Assembly: GCA_030704615.1 (NCBI GenBank)
Contig: CM060731.1
Coordinates: forward strand, 47,866,001 to 47,930,000
Reading direction: 5' to 3'
From: Takakia lepidozioides
Taxonomy: Eukaryota; Streptophyta; Takakiopsida; Takakiales; Takakiaceae
DNA length: 64,000 nucleotides
Shown: in pieces, positions 44,380-56,933 of the stretch
How the letters are laid out: the number at the start of each line of letters is the position of its first letter
Numbering within the stretch: the first letter of the stretch is position 1
Program-made: the position numbers and the translations under genes
Notes under the pieces: generated by a model
Databases searched by the model: none
Seen by the model: only the letters and a program-made list of their open reading frames with translations
Told to the model about the DNA's origin: nothing

Positions 44380-45333
44380 CTAGGTATGTTGGGTAGCATT
44401 ACCAGAGGCCCCGAAGATGCAGTATCTATGATGTGGGCTGGCAAAGGTGTCGAGTTCCATAGGGTAGGTTGGTGGGTTGGAGTAGTATGAATGAGTGATA
44501 TGAAATGTTTGGATAAGTAAGGTGAGAATATCTTGGGGAATAGTATGATGTGCGCTTGCCATTTCTAGTCGCGCAAGGGAACGTGGTTTTTTAGGCGGAG
44601 TGTCTTTGAGATAGCGGTCGATAAGCCAATATACTTCTGTGGCAAAATCTTGTTGAGGTGGAAGTAGCTCATGTGAGTATGTCTTTGGGGCAGAATACTT
44701 GCTCCATAGCCATGTTAATCTATTGGTGGGGATAAGCCCTATGTAACGGCTGTTTTGTGCATATTTACTAGAAATGCGAGGTCCCATGCGGATTAGAGGT
44801 TGGGCATGTTGGATATCTTTGTCCGGGTTGCATTCAGCTATGCATATGTGTACGTTGGGGGCCGAGATCAGTTTATGAATGTATCTATTGTCTATATGCT
44901 GAGTGGGGGTGGCATGTTGTTGGTGAATATGTGTTAGGTAGTCAATGTTAGTGGTTTTGTAGAACGTGGTGAGAAGGGTGAGATTGTGGTCGGGGTCACA
45001 TTCATCATGTGGACCAAATAGATCATCTTCTATTTGCCATGTATTGTCTTCATCAGGGTAGCCGGCCCACTTGCAATGGTAGTACGTGTCGATGCAGGTG
45101 GCCCCAAAGATGTCAATTGATGTTTGGGTTTTTATACCTAATATGGCTTCAATGACGTAGGCATCTGGATTGTCAGAGTTAGGCGGGGAGGTAGGGTGAA
45201 ATATTGTGGGGGATATTGGAGGATGGGTAGGGGTGTCTTGTGTATTGGCTGGGGAGGTGTATGTTAAGGAAGAGTTGCCGATTGGCAGAATGTGTTGCAG
45301 GGCAGGTTCTTGAGGAAGAGGATCGGGGTCCAT
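44380..45333 (-). pseudogene. LINE segment with chromodomain
   Basis: An open segment of 317 codons between reverse transcriptase and RNase H. At about 45,010-45,160 it reads YVIEAILG, then YYHCKWAGYPDEDNTWQ and EDDLFG. This is a chromodomain with the conserved Y-V-x-E-x-I-L strand, K-W-x-G-Y-P-x-E/D-x-N-T-W core and acidic helix start. I checked the translation base by base. Chromodomains are normally found at the end of integrase in Ty3/gypsy chromoviruses, where they steer insertion to heterochromatin. Here it belongs to a LINE. Confidence 0.75.
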
Positions 45334-45509
45334 AGATGAGGGGGTGTTGGCGGTGTTTGATGTGTAGAGCTTCTGGTAAATGGAAATGGTTGGGGTGGTT
45401 CTAGATATTGAGGGAGTAAATCTTGAGTCGTGTGTGGGTAGTAGGGATATGGAAGATCACAATCAAGGGTGCATGCTTGGGATAGGTGGCAGAAGAGTGT
45501 GCGGAGGTG

Positions 45510-47357
45510 CTATAAGTACCGGCTAGTTTTGGTTGTAGCACGCGAGAATTTAGTAGTGAATTCACTTGGCCTTAGGAGCCGGTGTCCTATTGCTGTGGTA
45601 AGTTGGGTGAGGGTAGTAATGTGACGTTCTTTGAAGTAAGTGAGGATGGGAATTTTTTGTTTTGGGTACGAGAGTTCAATCGTGATAGAGATGGACTTGT
45701 AATCCATGCATGTTCCAGTGGTGATGAGGTGTTGTGGTAGCCTGGTAGGTCCGTTTGTATTCTTATTTTCATTTAGCGGAGGATGAGTAGTGTGCGCGCA
45801 GTGGGGGAGTGCAGACAAGCTTGTGGATGTAAGGATGATAATGAGTGGAGATCGTTGTATTTTTGGGCAAAGAATCTGAGGAGCCCCTAATAGATGAGAC
45901 CAGGGCGCCCATGATCATTTAACTAGTGCTTCTTTCAACTGTGTGCCTAATGTGCGAGCATACAAGATAAATAATGGGCTTGAGCCAATTCCATAGCTAT
46001 CGGTTGGGAGTTGTGTTAAGACATTGGGGGTGCTGACTGGTAAACCGCATACTCATTTGGTGAGATGAATGATTTGTTTTGTTTAGTTTTTTTAAATCTG
46101 GTAGGGAGAATGGTGCAGCGTGGAATGCATATTGAATTTGGGTTTGGAGAACTGATTGAATAATAGATAGTTTGGGGCGAATGGCAATTGGGGATTTGAG
46201 TAGGGCCATGCTATTGTCAACAAGTTTGGATGTTGTAGATTCTTTCTGTATGTGCCAGGTGAGAGAAGGTACTAGTTGAATTCCTAGATAAGTGTATGGC
46301 TCATCCGATCCTAGGAAGGGAAATGGTTTGTTTTGGTAATGGACATATAGTTTATAGTGTGAGGCAATGGAGGTTTTAGTGAGTCGGCTGTGGTGTGTGG
46401 CGACTGTGATAGCACATTTGTGTAAGCTTAGTTCCATGCCTGACCATTGGTTGAATCTAAATAGTTTGGAGACTTGTTTGTTTAGATGTTGCGGTTTATG
46501 TGTGAGAATAGCGAGGTCATCTGCGTATGTTGCGACGGATATGTCGCTTGAGGAGGTTTTGTACTCATAACCGAGCTTGCCCACGGGCCAGCCATCTGAG
46601 TAGGGGTTCCAAGAATACAATGAAGAGATAAGGGCTTAAGGTGTCTATAGTGCCTCGTAATATTGGAATAGGTTGGGTGGAGCCATAATATGCTCCAAAG
46701 TACTCTGTTACACTGTTTGTGTAGATGTTACCTATGAGTTGGATGACATCAATGGGGTATCCAAGATCAATCATAATAGAGAATAGTTTTGTATGATCTA
46801 GAGAGCCAAAAGCGTTTTTAAAATCTATATATATAAGATATATGTCTTGCTTAGTGAATTTGACGTCTTCAAGGGCAGATAGTACATATTGTATTTGTCG
46901 GGTTGTGCTGCGCGTAGCTTGGAATCCTTCTTGGGGATCACTTAGGATGCGGTGTTGTTCGCCATAGTTGGACAACATGGTGGTTAATGTGCTGATAACA
47001 TAGTTTGTATATGGTATTGGCTAGAGCTATAGGCCTGTAATTGCTAAGATCCGTTGGGTCACATTTTTTAAAGAGTAGGATGGTGCGACTATGTTTCCAA
47101 GTGTGTGGTATGCGTTGTAGCTTATAGTATAGCTGAATTTTTTTGAAAAGGAGGTGGTGGAGTTGTGGGTCAAGTGCTTGAAGTATAGCGTTAGGTATCA
47201 GATTGGGTTCTGGGGTTTTGGATTTGGATAGTTTTTTAAGACATGATTCGTAGATGTCGGGTGTAAAGAGGTCGAGGATGCGATCAATAGGGGACCCTCT
47301 ATTGTCTATTGAGAAGTCGTCTATGTCATGCCATGGGTAGTGTTTAGCTTTGCACAT
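45510..47357 (-). pseudogene. LINE reverse transcriptase
   Basis: Reverse-transcriptase blocks in order on -: SKTPEPNLIPNAIL, TILLFKKCDPTDLSNYRPIA, PQEGFQATRSTTRQI, IYLIYIDFKNAFGSLDH (motif A), LRGTIDTLSPYLFIVF (motif B, lacking the usual QG before D) and ATYADDLAILTH (YADD box), then the thumb and the SITIELSYPKQKIP region. Frames change near 46,600 and 46,960. Confidence 0.85.
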
Positions 47358-47959
47358 GCAATGAGCAATGTGGAGAGTGGGATGTAGGCAGTTGGTAACT
47401 GTGGGTGTGTAGGTAGAGGATGCTTGTGATCATATTTCTAGGTTGATATCTTTTGGGTCAGTTAACATGTGTCCGAATTGGTGTTTGATGCAGTCGATAG
47501 GTGGGTTAAGGGCAGGATTGAAGATGGTTTTGTGGGCATTTTGGGGTGGTAATGTAGTAGTTGGTTGAGGGAGGAGACAAATTTTTGTGGTTGTCGGTAG
47601 CTTTTTGTTTGGTGATGTTGTACGCGGATTTCTTGGCCTCTCTCCCAACTTTAGAGAGAGCAGCTATCCAGTTAGGACTATTGTGGGGATTGTTAGGTGG
47701 TGGGGTGAGTGATTGACATGTTTTGAGGGAGTTTAAGTAGGTGATGCGGGGATCCGTTCTCCAGTTGTTTCCTGGGTGTATAGTGGTAGTGATAGGTATG
47801 ATAGTGAGGGCACGTCTGATCATATGGTATGTGTTGAGATGTGATGTCCATGTGTATTTTTGCGTGCGAGTGAGGTAACCTCCATTTTGTTTTGAGCGTG
47901 GAGTTTGTGGGATCTCAGGAGGGGCAGAGCACGTGGCAGTGACATTTTTTGTCATATCT

Positions 47960-49089
47960 TACATCAAAGTTGTGAGTATGACCTCAGATTCTAACCAAGT
48001 ATTTTCCGGGGCGTGTACTAGGTTGGTTTTTGTGAGTACTTTTGAGAGTTTCAATGTGAAGTGTGAGGACATCGGATGAAAATGTTTTAGGAAGGCGGCT
48101 ATATTGCGTTGGGGGAGTGGGGACAGGATTCTGGCTTGAGGTGGGAGGCATGTACGGCCGGGATAGGCCGGAAAGGAATGAGGGATGACGGGAAAGTTAC
48201 CGAGACAGGGTAGTGATCTGAGTTGCATAAGCTGTCGATATGGACATGGCTATTGAGATAAGTAAGAATTTCATTTTGTGTTTTGAGGTAGTAACCGTCT
48301 AAGAGACTTAAGGATGAGTAGTTGAATCCGCCTTGTCTAAAGTAGTGGTGGTCTGCAGGTATGTATTGGAGGTGATGTGATTGGGTAAATTTTGCCCATT
48401 CATGGTCTAATGGTGATGGAGGTTTGTGCGTGCCATTGTATGTATGACCCATGAGCAGCGATGTCCCTATTAAAATCGCCTACTAATATGAAGTGTTGTG
48501 GATGGGTCAAGTTTTGGGTAAGTGTGTTGGAGATGGTGAGTAAGATTTATGGGATTAGGGGGAGATCCTCCACGTGTGAAGGCATGTATAAGTGTATGAG
48601 TGTAATGGGTAGGAGCGTAGGGAGTAGCAGCTTGATGATTTGGAGATGTGATCGGAGAGGGGGAGAGACCGGGATTTTGATCGTGGTGCTAGGAGAGTGG
48701 TGTGTGTGGAGGATACTGAAAGCAACTCCACCTCGAGTGGGATGATATGGTACAGAGCGTCTGGCATGACATTGCTCTGCCGTGTACGCGTTGCCATACA
48801 ATATCTAGTACGTTGGGAGGAGTTTGCTTATATAAGAGCCATTAGGTCTGTGTGTGTTGAGTTTAGTTTCTTGTAAGATAATGATATGTGGTGAGGTAGA
48901 GTCTGTGAGATGTAATAGGCTTTGAATACTGGTGGCAAGCGCACCTACATTCCAAGTTGTGATGTGAAGTGTATGGGCACATTGGAAAGGGACAGTAGGT
49001 GGGGTGCTGGGGAGTTGGGGGGAAGCTGATAGCGTGGTTTGGGTGGGACTATTTGTGTGTGCTGGTGGTGGGGTCGTTGATGTTGTCAC
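47960..49089 (-). pseudogene. LINE APE-type endonuclease
   Basis: Endonuclease/exonuclease/phosphatase signatures: TTWNVGALATSI, IIILQETKLNTH (catalytic Glu), a HLYMPSH block, ILVGDFNRDIAAH (about 48,440-48,475) and SDHYPVSVTF (catalytic Asp-His). These define an AP-endonuclease domain that nicks target DNA. The frames are broken between blocks. Confidence 0.75.
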
Positions 49090-49285
49090 GGGTCTGGGTT
49101 GATATCCGGGAATACTTACTTTGGCTTGAAGGGTTGCAGTGAGGATGTTTTGTGATAGGAATAGTAACGTGTTGGCGATATTGTCGAGTTCTTGTGTATT
49201 TGTAGATGCGTGTGCTAAGTGTTCGCCTAATATTTGATGTGCTTTGCCGGGCTTGGTTTGTAGTAGATGTAGGGATTCGTGAAGG

Positions 49286-50215
49286 TTATGCAGGAAATGT
49301 GGGGGTGCTAGGTAGTTGTGGGGGTGTGTGAGTAAGTTGTGTAGTTTCTGTAGAAGTGAACGTATGTGTGTCTGGATGGGTCGCGAGATAGTCGTTGCAT
49401 ATTGATAGGATTGGGGAGATGATGATAATTAGTGAAAAGAGAAGATGTTGTTTGGGGTATGGGTGGAGTTTATGAGTGACATGAATTAGTGATAAGTTTT
49501 GGCAGGCGGGGAGTCCGAAAGTGGCTATTGGCTGTGTAGGTGGGCGTATATTGGTGGAAGAGCTACGGAGAAAGGGGGAGAAGTGGTCGCATAGATGCTG
49601 GTATGCGGGAACTAAAGAGAGAGTGTCTTTTTGGAAATATGGTTCATAACTTTCTTTATGGTCTATTGGGAGGTTGTTTATAATGCTGGTAATGGTAAGG
49701 GGTCCCGGGTTGGGATGGATGTCCCCGCAGCGTAGAAGCATAAGTTGTGTGCATGCTAGTCGATAGGCCTTGTAGTGGGACGGTGGGTGGTGGTAGGAGT
49801 GTTTGGATGCAGATGGTTGGCAGTGGTATCTGCCGTGTGGGCAGTGGGTTAGGAGGTGGCTTTTGAGTGGTCGGTGGATAGGGAAATTTGGGGGGTGGGT
49901 AGTGTATGAGAATATGTGGGGGATGATTTTTGCAGTATCGCACCTGGTATGGGTGGAGCTGGTTGCTGTTGCGGAGGGATTAATTGCGCTTAGATTAGTG
50001 AGGGAGCATGCCGGGCGGTCATGGTATGGGGTAAGGGTGGACTTCGGGTAGGTGGTGGGTTTGGGACTTAGATGGGAAAAGAAGAGGTAGGTGGGCGGGT
50101 CATGTAGATGGATGTAGTTGGATAAATGTACGGATGGGATTTCTTTTTGCTGTATGAGGTGGCGGTGTGTGGCGTTAGGGATGATGGTGCAGGGATTTAG
50201 GTGAAGGGGGGGCAT
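49286..50215 (-). pseudogene. LINE N-terminal region with 2A-like motif
   Basis: A Pro/His/Thr/Ser-rich open segment of 309 codons. At about 49,700-49,745 it contains LMLLRCGDIHPNPGPL, very close to the 2A ribosome-skipping signature (D-V/I-E-x-N-P-G-P), preceded by the usual hydrophobic Leu run. The conserved Glu is His here. 2A-like peptides are known at LINE N-termini. Whether this variant is active is unknown. Confidence 0.6.
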
Positions 50216-50620
50216 GTAATATGATACAGATTAAAAAACGAGATGTGCGTATTCTTTATAAGAGTGCTGGGGGTTGGGAGGACAACATGAAAGGAGTACC
50301 ATGTGTGGAGCGTTGTGGTGAGGGGTGTCGCAGTTCTAATGGGGGAGGGGATTGGTGAAACTTGAGCAGCAGTTGGATAGGTGGTAGTATGTGGGCTGAG
50401 TGGGTTGGGAATCAAAGGTGTATAGTGAATCCTTGGGACATCAGGAATGGGAGAGAATGACAGTTCGCTGCATGGGGATCTGGGGTTGAATGTGCGTGTA
50501 GTGGTACTTTTTGGGCACAAGTGTTCTGATATAAGGATTGTGCATTGTGCTGAATAGAGGATGAATGATAAACATCTAGGAAACGAAGGGCGAGGAGAGG
50601 ATGGATGATAATCGATTTTT

Positions 50621-51843
50621 CCAAACCTTTATGGAGAGCACATCATGTAGCAAATAATCCACCTCCCCACCATGGGCATGATAGGAGAGGTGACTAGTAA
50701 ACACCCTTTCTGTTCATCAGCATTACTGTAGCTGCAATGTGCTCTTCCCTGACAATGGCTGCCATGTAAAACAGCTGCGCAGCTTTCTCCTGAACGTCCC
50801 AATGTAGCGCACATTAGTGTGGTCCAAGTGGTAGCTTAGAAGCATCTTTCCAAACAGATACAAATTCACACATAAACACAAAGAGATGTTTATGAGAGAG
50901 AGCCTAGTAAACTGTGAACTCACTTCTTGAGAGGTAACAAAAAATAGAGCCACATCCAAGAAGAAAATGTACAAGAACAAACCACAAAAGAGGAGAAACA
51001 AAAAAGAATGTTCTCCCACAACATAGCTAGCCAGTCTAACAATACAAGACCAATCAACCACAACGTGTGTACCAGTGACCAATTGTGATGACTCCCCGCG
51101 GAAATCAGCAGTTTCTGCCGACATAGGAAGTCTTGGCCAAGACGTAGTATAAGCATTCAAATCAGACAGAACTTCACAACATTTTCATGTCCCATTAACC
51201 TTTTGTTAACACAAAATGGTGAGAAGGTGGAGAATGCACCTTATGTACCCCACATCAGTAAGTTGCAACAAGACCATGCTTTAATCTTGTTGTCTGCCAT
51301 ATGGACCTCTTTGATCTTGGCTATCTGCATGACATTGCCTCCTTACGGCCCTCAACATCCCAGTTTTTCCCTCGCTCCACAATTGCCTCCAAATATTGAA
51401 CAGAGGGTTAACTTTCTCTCCTTGTAAAAGGTCACCTTCTAAACCAAGGATGGCCTTTGGAACCCATGGGCACCTTTTCAAATACTTTCGAGCCTCATCA
51501 TACATCCATGCCTCACTGTATTTGTAACTATAGCAAGTAGATTTTCTGTCAGACTTCCCAAAGCACCGATCCACACCTCAATATCCGGTATGCACAGATG
51601 GTGATTAATCCATGTGTATCTGAGTCAAAAAAGCCGCATAGGTTGCACCGCAGCTGCAGTACAAATACATTGGAGTCCCACGCCATAAGAAGAGTTCACA
51701 GCTTGAGCCCCACTACATATAGCATGTTATAGAAATAACACTCTGCAAGTTGCCACCTCTTTCTTGCATACAAGCAATGCCCGATAATATTCACTGCTAT
51801 GAGGCAGTGCCTTCACCATGGACTTTCAGATTGCACCCTGCTC
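50621..51843. other. Intergenic / 3' flank of the PPR gene
   Basis: No coding region recognised. This probably includes the 3' UTR of the PPR gene, whose stop is at 51,844. Confidence 0.4.
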
Positions 51844-54800
51844 TTACAGAGCTCCACCTTGGTCTTCTGTAGAGTTCTCCTGGAGGACCTCATTGCAAAA
51901 CCTGCCGGAGATCTCTGCACCACAACTGTTCCAGCTTGACTCATACTCGCTCTGCATATCAATGCAAAGCTTCACCAGATCAGCATAACTTCCACCGGTC
52001 TCCTCATGGGCCTGCTGCAGGAGTTTGAGAGTGATGTCATTTGGAGCATAGTGATTAGCCACCATATCTTGGAAGAGCTTTCTCCCAGCATCTGCTCGAC
52101 CTGCTCGAATCAGGTTCCCAATCATTATGTTATACGTATATATGGTCGGCTCACAACCCTTTTCTTTCATTTGCTCGAAGAGCTTATGGGCTCCCTCTAC
52201 TTTCCCAATCCTCCCAAGGAGTCCAATAACTATATTGAAAGTAACTACATCAGGGTCACAACCATGGTCGATCATTTTCTCAAATGTTTTATAGGCCTCC
52301 TCCACTTGGCCTGCCTTCCCCAAATTGTCCAGAAGAATGTTATACGTCTCTGTCGTAGGAGGGCATCCCCTTTCCACCATTTCCTGCATTACCTGAAACA
52401 GTTATATCAAGGAATTTAGCATGAACCCCTCTTCTGTCTCTTCCTCCCTCCCTTTGCTCAAGCCAAAACAAGTTGAGTGGAATTCACACTTTAAACCACA
52501 CACTCACAGCTGTGCCATGGAACTACTAGTCCCCCAAAGACAGCCACAAGCTAACTTATTGTTTCTCTTCAATACATGATGGCTACTATGGCTATATGTC
52601 CAAATGAACAGGACGTTAGCTGCTAGTGCTTGTTTCCCTATCATTAAACTCAGCCATCACTGGGATTAGAGGTGGCCTCCACCTCTATCAACATTTACCA
52701 GCAACATAACTTTGCGGTTTACAAGCAATGAAGGTTACATATCTCTAGAGTGTATGAAGACCAAAGAGACCGTAACCAGAACCAAAATTCTTACCTGGTA
52801 AGCATCACCAAAATGGTCAGCCTTACACAAGAGATTTACAAGGTTCATGTATGTGTAGATGTCTGGATTGACACCCAGTTTTGTCATGGAACGGAGAACC
52901 TTGCAAGCAGCACTCAGATTGCCCTCCTTACCGAGGCCATTGATGAGGGCATTGCAAGCAACTAAATCAGGGGTAATGCCATTCAGTAACATTTCCTCGA
53001 AAAGCCCCTGAGCTTCCCCTACCATCACCACTCTGGAGAGAGCATGCACTAAGACATTGTAAGGTCCCGCTGTTGGGCAACACCCCTTCTCTTTCACCTC
53101 CCCAAAAAAGAGCAGAGCAGGCTTCCAGTGGCCGGACTTGCAAAGGCTCCCCATGACAGACTTCAACACATCAAAATCTGAGTATAGACTGTTGTATGAA
53201 GCTTTCTTGAACAAGGTATGTGCCACAGCTATCTTGTCTGCCTTAATTAGGCTTACAATGACTGTAGCATAGGTATAAAGATCTGGACAAAACCCCATAG
53301 CTAACATCTCCTGATAATAGCCATAAGCCAGGTCCACTTCACCAACCTGACCAAGACTGTTAATCAATCCATTGTAGGTGAAGTTATTGGGAGAGCAGTT
53401 GAGAGCTTTCATTTCCTGAAAGAGACAGCAAGCAGCTTTGACCTGACCAGCCTTGCCCAGTGAACGTATCAAACTTGAATATGTGACAACATTAGGCTCA
53501 CAACCCCTGCATCTCATTTCACAGAATAGATTGCATGCAGCATCCAATTGCCCGGTCTTCCCCCTGCTATCCACTAGCATACTGTAAGTCACCATGTCCG
53601 GAGCACAATGCGCTTTTCCCATCCTCTTAAATAACGACTCAGCCTTTTGGTGCTCGCCAGCCTTTATCAGCAGATCCATCGTGCAGTTGAAGGCCATAGT
53701 AGTGGGCCTGCATCCAAATTTCTCCATTGCTTTGAAGGCATTTAAGGCTTCGTCCATCTTATTTGCTCCCACATAGCTTTTGACAATTCCGAGAAACAGG
53801 AAGGTATTGATTTCCCGCTTCTCCTTCCTCATGTCTTCAAGCAACTTCCATATTTCCTCAAACTTTCCTGAGTCTCCTAAGAGCTTGATCATTTTTGTAT
53901 AGATAAAAAAGCCCTGTCTGCATTTTCTTTGGCGTCTAGCCCAGTTGAAAAACTTCAAGGCGCGGTCAATTGGCGCATGGTGTAGCCTCAAGATCTCACA
54001 AACGTGACACGAGTTGACCTCCAGATTTGTTTTCTTGAACAGCTTTATGGTTCGGGCACCCCAAGTCCTGTTTCCCCTAAGAATGTTGCTCAACGCCTCG
54101 ACTATACGATTTTGCTTTTGTATCCGTGCCCTCCTGAAAACCCTTAGCTGAATCTGTGATTCTTGACCCCTACTTGGACGAACCTTTGAATCCAGGCCTC
54201 TTGAAAGTTTTCCGGCTGGATTGGCATGCAAATGTAGGCCTCTACAACTATCTGCCGCTGGATACAACCAAGAATTTCTTGCTCCACCCAATCTCTTCAA
54301 CTCGTCGCCATAGCTTCCTGTGAAACCCTGTGCAAGTCCTCTAATCGTGGACACTCGACCATCAGCCAGCACTTGTGCGCCTCTACTTCTGGATAAGTCC
54401 AAGTCATATTGAAAACTGCAATTACGGACAAAGTACCACGATGCAAGGGGCTCATCACAGCAAGAAATTACTTGCTGAGTCTGCAAATGTGCATGCTCAT
54501 GCTCTTCTATTTTGTAAACATAACGACCTACATCACCAACTAACACATTGTTCCGTTCCTTCTCCAAGGGAACCAGGCCACACTTAGACTGGCCCACTAT
54601 GAGCAGTAATTGGAGCACAGAAAAACCCGTTGGAACAAGAGCCTCCCAGGGCCTAAGCCACCCTATGGTCCCGCTCTTGTCTGGGAAGATGGACCTGGTG
54701 TTTGAGAACCCATCTTTAAGCGAATTTCGCAATTGCTGGCTCCAGCTGCAAGATAAGCTTTCTACGCCCCGTCGCAAAAGAGGGATTACTACTTCCAAGA

Positions 54801-54852
54801 AACAAGTCCTCCGGGATGGCGGGAGCTCCAACAACGCCTTAAACACCAGCAT
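51844..54852 (-). CDS. P-class PPR protein, 868 residues, one intron
   Basis: Exon 1 is 54,852-52,795, the intron is 52,794-52,393 (402 bp; CAG|GTAAGA donor, GTTTCAG acceptor) and exon 2 is 52,392-51,844, all in phase 0. About 310 N-terminal residues, rich in Arg/Ser, probably include an organelle transit peptide. They are followed by 14 consecutive 35-residue P-type PPR motifs (about residues 314-803), such as DMVTYSMLVDSRGKTGQLDA, NVVTYSSLIRSLGKAGQVKA and DVVTFNIVIGLLGRIGKVEG. The intron lies inside motif 11. A 65-residue tail follows without E, DYW or SMR domain. P-class proteins bind single-stranded organelle RNA one base per motif and act in processing, stabilisation or translation. The start was taken as the first ATG of the open frame. 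I cannot assign an ortholog. Confidence 0.9.
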
Positions 54853-56933
54853 AGTGTTTCCCAGGAAAACGATTCACAACACATGAGGAAAGAGAGGTCT
54901 GCAAACCCACCAAAAACCCCAGAGAAAGATGAGCTCCTATCAATGTGGAGAACTTACAAGAAAAGAGTAGCACTGTACCACTGCTGGTGAGTGAAGCTAT
55001 GGCAGCACAGAGCTGCACAGCTTGTGCAGTCCGTACTACTTCAAACCCACAAACGTCTTCAAATTAGCAGAAACTTCCAGGGACCCCTAACCCTCTTGCC
55101 CCCATTAAACCCTATTTTCATATGTAAGAACTTGTTGATGATTGTGGTGAGCACATTTCAGTTTTGTTATGGCACATACTTTGATTATGCTGGGAATGAG
55201 GAATGTGTGGTTATGCTTACATGAGCCTGCATGGCTCACGGACTCGTGTTCCATCTTGCAGAGTGTTTTGTGAAAGACTGTCTTTGCAGAAGTTTGAAGT
55301 TTCTTCAGCGAGAGTAGCTGGAGGAAGAAAGACCTGAAATGCAACATGCCAAACATTCTTTGCTCCAACTCACTAGTACCAAGGGCATGCACTCATCGGA
55401 GTGTGAAATGATTCAAGGAGACACAAATCTTGAGGAGGGCTGGTAGCCGGCCTTTAACTGGACTACCATTGCTCCCCTAGATTTTAAAAGGATGTAACAG
55501 AGCTAGTGAATCTCAAAGTATCCCAAATATCAAGTGGTAATAGTACCACTATTTCAACACGGTTTTAACACATTCTGCATAACCTTGAGCATCATGGAAG
55601 ACTGGATTGTAATGATCGCAATACGGTTCTCGACTCAGCAAGAATCAACAAACTCGTTAAATGGATCTGGTGTGGAGACAGTAACTTCTTCAGGAACTGC
55701 ATGAGCTGGTCTCACAGTAACCAAGATAAAGGGAGCTGTTGGGTTTGCCAGAGTCTTGATCCGCATTTACTCTCTCTTCGATGGAGCTCTCGCACAGTGA
55801 CAGCGGAATGAAATGTTAAGAGGCAGCCCATTTGTACCCTACTGTATGTGGTCTAATGACTCCTGTGTGCTTCCTAAAAGAAGAATCAGAGAAAGAAGAA
55901 TTTTAACTCCCAGCAATTTGTAGAAAAATAGATTGAAGGTCAAAAGAAGCACACACCTAAAATTCAGGATTCCAACCATGCTAACCAAAACATCATGAAA
56001 ATATGGAGACCTACACTGTAACAGACTGCACGAACCGGCAAGAATAACTTAACATGAGACTGACAGGCCTGAGATTGGACAACGGTCTCACAGACTCATC
56101 ACCAACACTGCTAACTCCCACTATATTGAAAGAAACAATAAGGATATCAAAGTGAAACAGCCATGGTAACTCCAAACAAGCTCCCCATATACTTCTAGTA
56201 GGTCTCATGAACTACCATTATTGAACCCCATCCTACCAACCCAATGTCTGAGCGCTTCTTCTACAACTGTAACAGTCTGTAGTGTGATGATCAGAATGGA
56301 CCCTCACTCTCTTTGCATTGAAGTAAGTGGTAAATTGTGGGACAAAGCTACCAGACAAGTCATTGGTTCTAGCTTGTATGACAACATTGCTTGTTCTTCC
56401 AGGAATACTACAGCTCATATGCATCTCAGTGACGATGTGGTGAGCAGCCCTCATACACTCCTAGCACAAAGCTCTCACTAGTAAAATGTGGGACAAAGCT
56501 AACAGACAAGTCACTGGTTCTAACTTGTATGACAACATTGCTTGTTCTTCCAGGAAAACTACAGCTCATATACATCTTAGTGTCGATGTAGTGAGCAGTC
56601 CTCATCCACTCCTAGCACATCGCTTTCCCTAATGACACATGGCATTTCTCAATGTGTGGGATGAAAGAATTATCTGCCATTGATCCTTCTACTTACTCTC
56701 GCATTTTCTAGGGCAATGCAAGAAACTGCAGGCATGCCTACATTCTGGAATGAACCCTTGCCGCTTCATCCCAATCTACAACACTGCAGTTGCCAACTGT
56801 CTGGGCAATGCTGCACATGAGTAGCCAATGTCCCCAAAAGCAGTCGAATGGAGAGCACCACAAATATCCACCTGCTAGGAATAGTGGATAAGGATGCACA
56901 CCTAGAGCCAGCAAACATACACTATTGAGTGTC
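54853..56933. other. Intergenic between PPR and ARL5
   Basis: The left part is the promoter and 5' UTR side of the PPR gene. The right part is the 3' flank of ARL5, with a tandem duplication listed separately. No other gene is visible. Confidence 0.5.
56331..56635. repeat. Tandem duplication, about 151-bp unit
   Basis: Two copies begin with TGTGGGACAAAGCTA(C/A)CAG at 56,336 and 56,487 and share TTGCTTGTTCTTCCAGGAA, TACAGCTCATA and CTCCTAGCACA. They lie downstream of the ARL5 stop, so they may be in its 3' UTR or flank. Confidence 0.85.

Larger units (their letters stand above)
41550..50620 (-). mobile_element. APE-type LINE with chromodomain and RNase H, inactive copy
   Basis: On -, the order is: N-terminal Pro/His/Thr-rich region with a 2A-like motif (50.2-49.3 kb), APE endonuclease (49.1-48.0 kb), reverse transcriptase (47.4-45.5 kb), chromodomain (about 45.1 kb), RNase H (44.2-42.6 kb) and C-terminal Cys/His domain (42.4-41.6 kb). 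Composition is strikingly rich in C on the coding strand, and several homopolymer G/C tracts are present. Frameshifts and stops break it into about ten pieces. The borders are approximate: no poly(A) tail or target duplication was identified. Confidence 0.8.
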
